From assembly GCA_900552005.1 (NCBI GenBank), contig URXU01000003.1:1-64000 (forward strand): DNA of 64,000 nucleotides. The letters are read 5' to 3'. Origin of the DNA: an uncultured Phascolarctobacterium sp. (GTDB taxonomy: Bacteria > Bacillota > Negativicutes > Acidaminococcales > Acidaminococcaceae). The translations under genes were made by a program, and so were the position numbers. This document shows positions 59,925-64,000 of this stretch, in pieces. Within the stretch, counting starts at the first letter, position 1, and every line of letters begins with the position of its first letter. A model generated the notes under the pieces. That model was not told where the DNA came from. It searched no databases and was given only the letters and a program-made list of their open reading frames with translations.

Positions 59925-60884
59925 TTATCTAAGACGTCTGGGTCTAATTTTGCGAAAATCAAAAACTATGTCAAAGGCTCCCACATATACCATAATCTGA
60001 GAGAAAATAGGCACTACAAAAAGCAGAATCGTACCTACATTGGCCCACCACATAGGCTTATTGCGGCTCTTGACGAACCAGTAGAGCAGGGCAATGCCCT
60101 GCAGGACCAGCACAAAGCTGCATACCGTCTGCACATTGACGGAGACGTTATACATCCAGCTTCCGCGGTCATTTTGGTAAAAATAGGTTACCGCAAACAG
60201 CGATAAGGCATAGGGCCATAAAATCCAGCCAGGTACCTGCAAACTGGTAAACGGCGGAAAATCTTCAAAGGATTCACCCAGTTTGGTAAGAATCTTCTTG
60301 GCCGCAATATAGTTGATAAAAGCCAGCACCGGCGCACTGATTAAAAACGCTCCGGGCATGATGATGCGCATCATTTTCAGCATTTCCCCATAGCCGTCAA
60401 TAATCTGTTTGATTTCGGCTTCCGACATGCCGCTCTGACGGTAATAAGACTCCAGTTCACCTAAACTCTGGGAGAATGACGAAAACATCATCTCAACAGG
60501 ATTAATCCCTAAAACCCAAAAGCTCAGAGCAATATTGATGACCAAAGCAGCCACGGCTCCCACACTGCCATAGAGCATTAATTTCACCGGAGCCATATGC
60601 CGGCGCATGCATTCGCCTATGACCAGTCCCAAAAGGCCAAAAATCGCCAGCAGGAAAAAGGCCTGCAGCGGACTTATAATGATGCCGATAATAATCCCGG
60701 CTACCATCAGACTCATTAAGCTCCATTTAAAGCCGTTGCGCATGCCGCAGATAATAATCGGCAGCGGCCAGACAAAATTGACAAAAGCTCCGACAACCGG
60801 TATATACATGCTCACCAGCGCCATAACAATAGCCACAGCAGCCAAAATACCGGCTTCAACCATGGCAGAAGTTTTATGCTTCAC
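59925..60884 (-). CDS. DUF2232 membrane protein (YybS-like)
   Basis: 319 residues with eight or so membrane helices and a central polar segment (about 130-170) rich in Ser and Glu. YybS-family genes precede gdpP in many Firmicutes; the function is unknown. AAAGGGGG lies before the ATG. First gene of the DUF2232-gdpP-rplI-dnaB unit; the AT-rich 60885-60960 interval must hold its promoter. Confidence 0.88.
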   Translation of the reverse strand: MKHKTSAMVEAGILAAVAIVMALVSMYIPVVGAFVNFVWPLPIIICGMRNGFKWSLMSLMVAGIIIGIIISPLQAFFLLAIFGLLGLVIGECMRRHMAPVKLMLYGSVGAVAALVINIALSFWVLGINPVEMMFSSFSQSLGELESYYRQSGMSEAEIKQIIDGYGEMLKMMRIIMPGAFLISAPVLAFINYIAAKKILTKLGESFEDFPPFTSLQVPGWILWPYALSLFAVTYFYQNDRGSWMYNVSVNVQTVCSFVLVLQGIALLYWFVKSRNKPMWWANVGTILLFVVPIFSQIMVYVGAFDIVFDFRKIRPRRLR

Positions 60885-60969
60885 AAAAATCCCCCTTTAA
60901 AAAACATTATATTATTCCCAGTATAATTATTGTATATATTATATTATTGTACAACAAAAAGCCTAAAAA

Positions 60970-61005
60970 GCAAAGAAGACTTGCAGCAGCAAGCCTTCTT
61001 TTTTT
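60970..61005 (-). terminator. Rho-independent terminator after DUF697 gene
   Basis: Stem AAGAAG-x-CTTGC / GCAAG-x-CTTCTT with one mismatch; on the minus strand it is followed by GCTTTTT. Confidence 0.75.
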
Positions 61006-61015
61006 CCTGTACCGG

Positions 61016-62149
61016 TCAGTATTTTACTTTTACCTTCAGCGCCAGCCCCTGAGGCTGCGGCACCAGCTGCTCTGCGCTGATGCACTGCAGCAACGGTTTA
61101 TTCATCAAAGTCATGGAAGCAAACCTGCTGCCAAGCAGCGCCCTATAAAAATCGATTTTCAGCTGACGCTGTTCGTACACAATATCCACCTGCTCACCCG
61201 GCAAATCAATTTTGGCAAATAATAAATCTGCCAAATCCATAATGACCCTGCTGCCAAAAATATCCAGCGCCAGCTGCGCAAACCTATTATCGGCTACGGC
61301 AAAATCCTTAAGACGCAAAACGGCCCCGGCTTGACTTTCATTAACTGTAAAACTTTCTACTGCCAGAACTGCTTCCACCGCGCCATATTCTGGATGCCGC
61401 ACGGAAAGTTTCACGCAGTCCGGCTGAATATAATCTATGGCAAGAATTTCCCATTCTTCATCAGCCAGCCTTGCATTAAGATAGGCGGTAAGTTCACTGT
61501 AAGGCAGAATAAACTCTCCATGGCGCAGCTGCTGCCATCTTTGCGCCGTCAGCCAGATTTCCGTTTTGTTGGACAGGGGCTGCAAAAATTTTTCGTTAAG
61601 ATTATGCAGTTTGTCACTCAGTATTTTTTCCGCCGCATCAGCTCCGGCCCATACTTTATGCATCAGTTTTTCCGGTTCAATATTAAAACGTCTGCTTTCA
61701 TCTCCTAAAGGTTCATCCTTGCAGTCCATTTTTTTAAATTCGTCAATATGCTCCATGCCCTCACGGCGCGCATCGTCATAAAGCTCCTTAAACGAGGCGA
61801 TATCCTCCGGGCGCCCGGCCTTCAGCCAGGCGTTGGCCACCTTGCCTACTGCATAAGTAACCGAAATGCCGACAGGAATCTGCACCGGCGCAAAAGGAAT
61901 CAAGGTTGTCAGCGTCTGACCGATAAAGGTGGCGCCCAGCGAACCTAAAAGTCCCATTACGGCACTTTCATCCAATTTTACACCGCGCAATTCTCCCAGC
62001 CGGATAATCATATATACTTCATTGGCCATCAAGGCCATTGTTCCAATCAGCGGAGCCACAACAATCACACCGGCACGGGCTGCACCCCAGCGGCAGATTT
62101 TCTCTGCCTCCCAATCCAAATCTAATTCAGTTAATTTATCAGTATTCAT
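61016..62149 (-). CDS. DUF697-domain protein
   Basis: 377 residues. Residues about 15-130 form a DUF697 domain with two hydrophobic stretches (GVIVVAPLIGTMALMANEVYMI and LLGSLGATFIGQTLTTLIPFAPVQIPVG), resembling the C-terminal part of YcjF and of membrane-linked GTPases; no GTPase motif is present. The rest (130-377) is a soluble region I do not recognise. ATG at 62149 has a perfect GGAGGTGA; the frame is open upstream to 62347, across the promoter of the divergent gluQ. Function unknown. Confidence 0.78.
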   Translation of the reverse strand: MNTDKLTELDLDWEAEKICRWGAARAGVIVVAPLIGTMALMANEVYMIIRLGELRGVKLDESAVMGLLGSLGATFIGQTLTTLIPFAPVQIPVGISVTYAVGKVANAWLKAGRPEDIASFKELYDDARREGMEHIDEFKKMDCKDEPLGDESRRFNIEPEKLMHKVWAGADAAEKILSDKLHNLNEKFLQPLSNKTEIWLTAQRWQQLRHGEFILPYSELTAYLNARLADEEWEILAIDYIQPDCVKLSVRHPEYGAVEAVLAVESFTVNESQAGAVLRLKDFAVADNRFAQLALDIFGSRVIMDLADLLFAKIDLPGEQVDIVYEQRQLKIDFYRALLGSRFASMTLMNKPLLQCISAEQLVPQPQGLALKVKVKY

Positions 62150-62290
62150 AATAGTCACCTCCAGACTGATTATCTGCCTCTGTATTCGTTTCCACTTAAA
62201 TTTTATCCTGCCTAAGAAATAATTTTCGCAAATATTTTGCAAATCACCGGCATAATGATAAAATAAAAAGATATAAAGGATGGGTAAATA

Positions 62291-63250
62291 ATGAAAACAA
62301 AGGCAATCCGCGGCCGCTTTGCTCCCACGCCCAGCGGCCGTATTCATTTAGGCAATATTTTCTGCAGCCTTTTGGCCTGGCTGTATGCCAAATCCAGCGG
62401 CGGCAGTATTGTGCTGCGCATTGAGGATCTGGACAGTACCCGCTGCCCACGCCGCAATGCGGACCAGCTGGCACGTGATCTGGAATGGTTAGGCCTGGAA
62501 TGGGACAGCGGCGCTTACTGCGGCCATGACAGCGAAACTTATTTTCAGAGCCGGCGTTCTGATATCTATGCCCGTTATTTCAGTCAGCTGCAAAAGCAGC
62601 AGCTGGTTTATCCCTGCTTCTGCAGCCGGGCCGAGCTCCATGCTGCTGAAGCGCCGCATCTCAGCGACGGGCGCGTCATCTATGCCGGAACCTGCAAAAA
62701 CCTTACCAGTGCTGAACAGGCAGCTAAAGCAAGGCTGCGTGCTCCTGCCTACCGCCTGCAGGTTCCTGATGCTCCAATGCAGTTTACCGATGGTCACTAC
62801 GGCCTCCAGCAGTATAACCTATCGCGTGACAGCGGAGATTTTATTATTCGCCGCAGCGACGGCGTTTATGCTTATCAGCTTGCTGTTACTGTAGATGATG
62901 CTCTCATGGGCATAACCCAAGTGGTAAGAGGCTGCGATCTTCTAAGTTCCACGCCCATGCAGCTGTATTTATATGGATTGCTGCATTTGACGCCGCCCAG
63001 CTTCTGTCATATTCCTTTGCTTACAGCTCCCGACGGGCGGCGCCTGGCTAAGCGCGACAAAGATCTGGATCTTGATGCACTGCGGCTGCAATATAAGAGT
63101 CCGGAGCCCATCATCGGTTACCTGGCTTTTCTGGCCGGGCAATTATCCAAGCCGGAACCTGTCAGAGCCGCTGATTTAATAAGTATTTTTCAGCCTCAAA
63201 ATATTCCGCACAGAAATATTATCGTACCCGCACAATTACCTAATTTATAA
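62291..63250 (+). CDS. gluQ: Glutamyl-Q tRNA(Asp) synthetase
   Basis: 319 residues: a truncated glutamyl-tRNA synthetase without the anticodon-binding domain. HIGH motif FAPTPSGRIHLGN at 10-22; LRIEDLD near 42; zinc ligands in CFCSRAE near 115 with Tyr and Cys in YAGTC near 137; KMSKS-like LAKRDKDLD near 256. It attaches glutamate to the queuosine base in tRNA(Asp). Start ATG at 62291. Confidence 0.95.
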   Translation: MKTKAIRGRFAPTPSGRIHLGNIFCSLLAWLYAKSSGGSIVLRIEDLDSTRCPRRNADQLARDLEWLGLEWDSGAYCGHDSETYFQSRRSDIYARYFSQLQKQQLVYPCFCSRAELHAAEAPHLSDGRVIYAGTCKNLTSAEQAAKARLRAPAYRLQVPDAPMQFTDGHYGLQQYNLSRDSGDFIIRRSDGVYAYQLAVTVDDALMGITQVVRGCDLLSSTPMQLYLYGLLHLTPPSFCHIPLLTAPDGRRLAKRDKDLDLDALRLQYKSPEPIIGYLAFLAGQLSKPEPVRAADLISIFQPQNIPHRNIIVPAQLPNL

Positions 63251-63269
63251 ATTCCGGGAGGTATCTCTT

Positions 63270-63467
63270 ATGAAAATGAGTATGTTAAAAATCGTTATCG
63301 GTGTCATTATTGCCGGTTTTGCCGCTGAATATTTTCTCGGCAACCGCTGGATCGGCTTTTTCGGTGCCGGCATTCCTCTTTCCGGCCTTTATATTTATCA
63401 GGAATATAAAGAGCAGCAGCGGGAAGAAGAAAAACGCAAAAATAAGCATAAAAATAAATACAGATAA
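63270..63467 (+). CDS. Small membrane protein with basic C-terminal tail
   Basis: 65 residues. Two hydrophobic stretches (VIGVIIAGFAAEYFLG and IGFFGAGIPLSGLYIYQ) followed by a strongly charged Lys/Arg/Glu-rich tail. A perfect GGGAGG at 8 bp from the ATG and the adjoining terminator support a real gene, probably cotranscribed with gluQ (19-bp gap). No known family. Confidence 0.7.
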   Translation: MKMSMLKIVIGVIIAGFAAEYFLGNRWIGFFGAGIPLSGLYIYQEYKEQQREEEKRKNKHKNKYR

Positions 63468-63500
63468 AAAACTCCGGGATAATTCCCGGAGTTTTTTATC
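63466..63500. terminator. Bidirectional rho-independent terminator
   Basis: Stem AAAAAACTCCGGGA / TCCCGGAGTTTTTT with a short AT loop; ends the small-protein gene. Confidence 0.9.
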
Positions 63501-63544
63501 TGTAAATGCCTACTTGCTTTTACTGAAGTATAAGCAGATATTTT

Positions 63545-63976
63545 TTAAATCTTGACATCAATAGCGGCAGATACACCTACGCCCTGTACCCGGTTAACAT
63601 CCGTCACCGAAACTTTATCAATGGGCACCAGAACCGTAGCCCGAAAACTATTAAAAAAGGAAGCCTCAATCTGCAGCGCTGCCTTACATTGATCAACCTG
63701 CGCTTTAGGTCCAGATACCTGAGCAGCGCCGGCTCTGCTGCCGTCACCCACAGTAATAATCGGCACAACCTTGGTAGCATATTCATCTTTCACGCCATAT
63801 TTGGCAGTTAAGGTATTAATGGCATCATTTAACGGCCCGGCAAACTGATCGACAAGTACACCTACCGCACCGCCCTTTACAACGGTTCCTAAAATACCTG
63901 CCTGTACCGGAGCCATACCGTTTCCCAAAATAAAACCACAAACCAAAGCTGCCGCAATCCATTTTTTGTTCTGCAC
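63545..63976 (-). CDS. Secreted protein of unknown function
   Basis: 143 residues from a GTG at 63976, which lies 8 bp from a perfect AAGGAGGG. Signal peptide MQNKKWIAAALVCGFILGNGMAPVQAG (cleavage near 26). The mature part begins with a glycine-rich hydrophobic segment (ILGTVVKGGAVGVLVDQFAGPLND) followed by a compact beta-rich domain with no Cys except one. No family recognised. Probably periplasmic or outer-membrane associated. Confidence 0.75.
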   Translation of the reverse strand: MQNKKWIAAALVCGFILGNGMAPVQAGILGTVVKGGAVGVLVDQFAGPLNDAINTLTAKYGVKDEYATKVVPIITVGDGSRAGAAQVSGPKAQVDQCKAALQIEASFFNSFRATVLVPIDKVSVTDVNRVQGVGVSAAIDVKI

Positions 63977-64000
63977 CGCAATCCCTCCTTAAGGATATTG

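Noticed and set aside
62150..62347. N-terminal extension of the DUF697 gene
   Set aside because: It overlaps the start of gluQ, has no ribosome-binding site and encodes atypical sequence; the ATG at 62149 has a perfect site.
1..64000. CRISPR arrays, insertion sequences, prophage or integrase genes
   Set aside because: No regularly spaced repeats, transposase or phage-type proteins were seen on either strand.

Overview
The window looks like chromosomal DNA of an anaerobic, diderm Firmicute of the class Negativicutes, most likely an Acidaminococcaceae member such as Phascolarctobacterium. This is an inference from gene content: a B12-dependent acyl-CoA mutase with a succinate-type CoA-transferase, ferredoxin-dependent 2-oxoacid oxidoreductase, group-B [FeFe] hydrogenase, type III glutamine synthetase, the Firmicute gene order DUF2232-gdpP-rplI-dnaB, and a corrinoid-directed tetrapyrrole operon. 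No phage, insertion sequence, CRISPR array or rRNA was seen.

Layout. 1-5.1 kb: a CoA-transferase / B12 mutase large subunit / MmgE-PrpD operon (the last truncated by the window edge), divergent from a LysR regulator. 5.1-7.3 kb: an operon of a siroheme-reductase-like half protein and an [FeFe] hydrogenase. 7.5-11.5 kb: nitrogen assimilation, with a promoter and hairpin leader, glnN, and an ammonium channel fused to a P-II domain. 11.6-17 kb: a phosphoesterase, then a pseudopilin operon (GspF-like protein plus five pseudopilin-like proteins) with no adjacent ATPase, and a secreted protein. 17-21.2 kb: MFS exporter, flavodoxin/DUF3793 pair under repeated operator-like sites, and a yerC-hisC pair. 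21.3-24.1 kb: SAM-I riboswitch and metNIQ. 24.2-28.4 kb: pyrophosphatase, TetR, korDABC. 28.4-29.6 kb: an unexplained structured intergenic stretch, then purC. 29.6-34.1 kb: znuA-znuC-znuB-PHP-DUF362 operon. 34.2-43.9 kb: nicotinamidase, amidohydrolase, HAD phosphatase, a TrpXYZ-like ABC cassette interrupted by an opposite-strand EamA protein, an orphan DhaK-like protein, a RocB-like peptidase and DUF1847.

44.1-50.8 kb: sirC-hemA-hemC-cobA/hemD-hemB-hemL, which together make uroporphyrinogen III and precorrin-2/sirohydrochlorin. This fits corrinoid supply for the mutase at the left end; no hemE-hemH genes are seen. 50.8-52.6 kb: two perfect DnaA boxes, tRNA-Lys, and a MarR/metallo-beta-lactamase-fold pair with a palindromic operator. 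52.6-60.9 kb: purA-purB, a GNAT, then dnaB, rplI, gdpP and DUF2232. 61-64 kb: DUF697 protein, gluQ, a small membrane protein and a secreted protein.

The strongest unusual signals are the pocket-remodelled mutase operon, two genes whose best-supported start codon is ATT (gspF-like and marR), a terminator-like hairpin starting almost at the glnN transcription start, a DhaK with the covalent His replaced by Asp, a P-II fusion lacking the uridylylation Tyr, a siroheme-reductase homologue lacking a cluster Cys, and operator palindromes placed inside promoter spacers.
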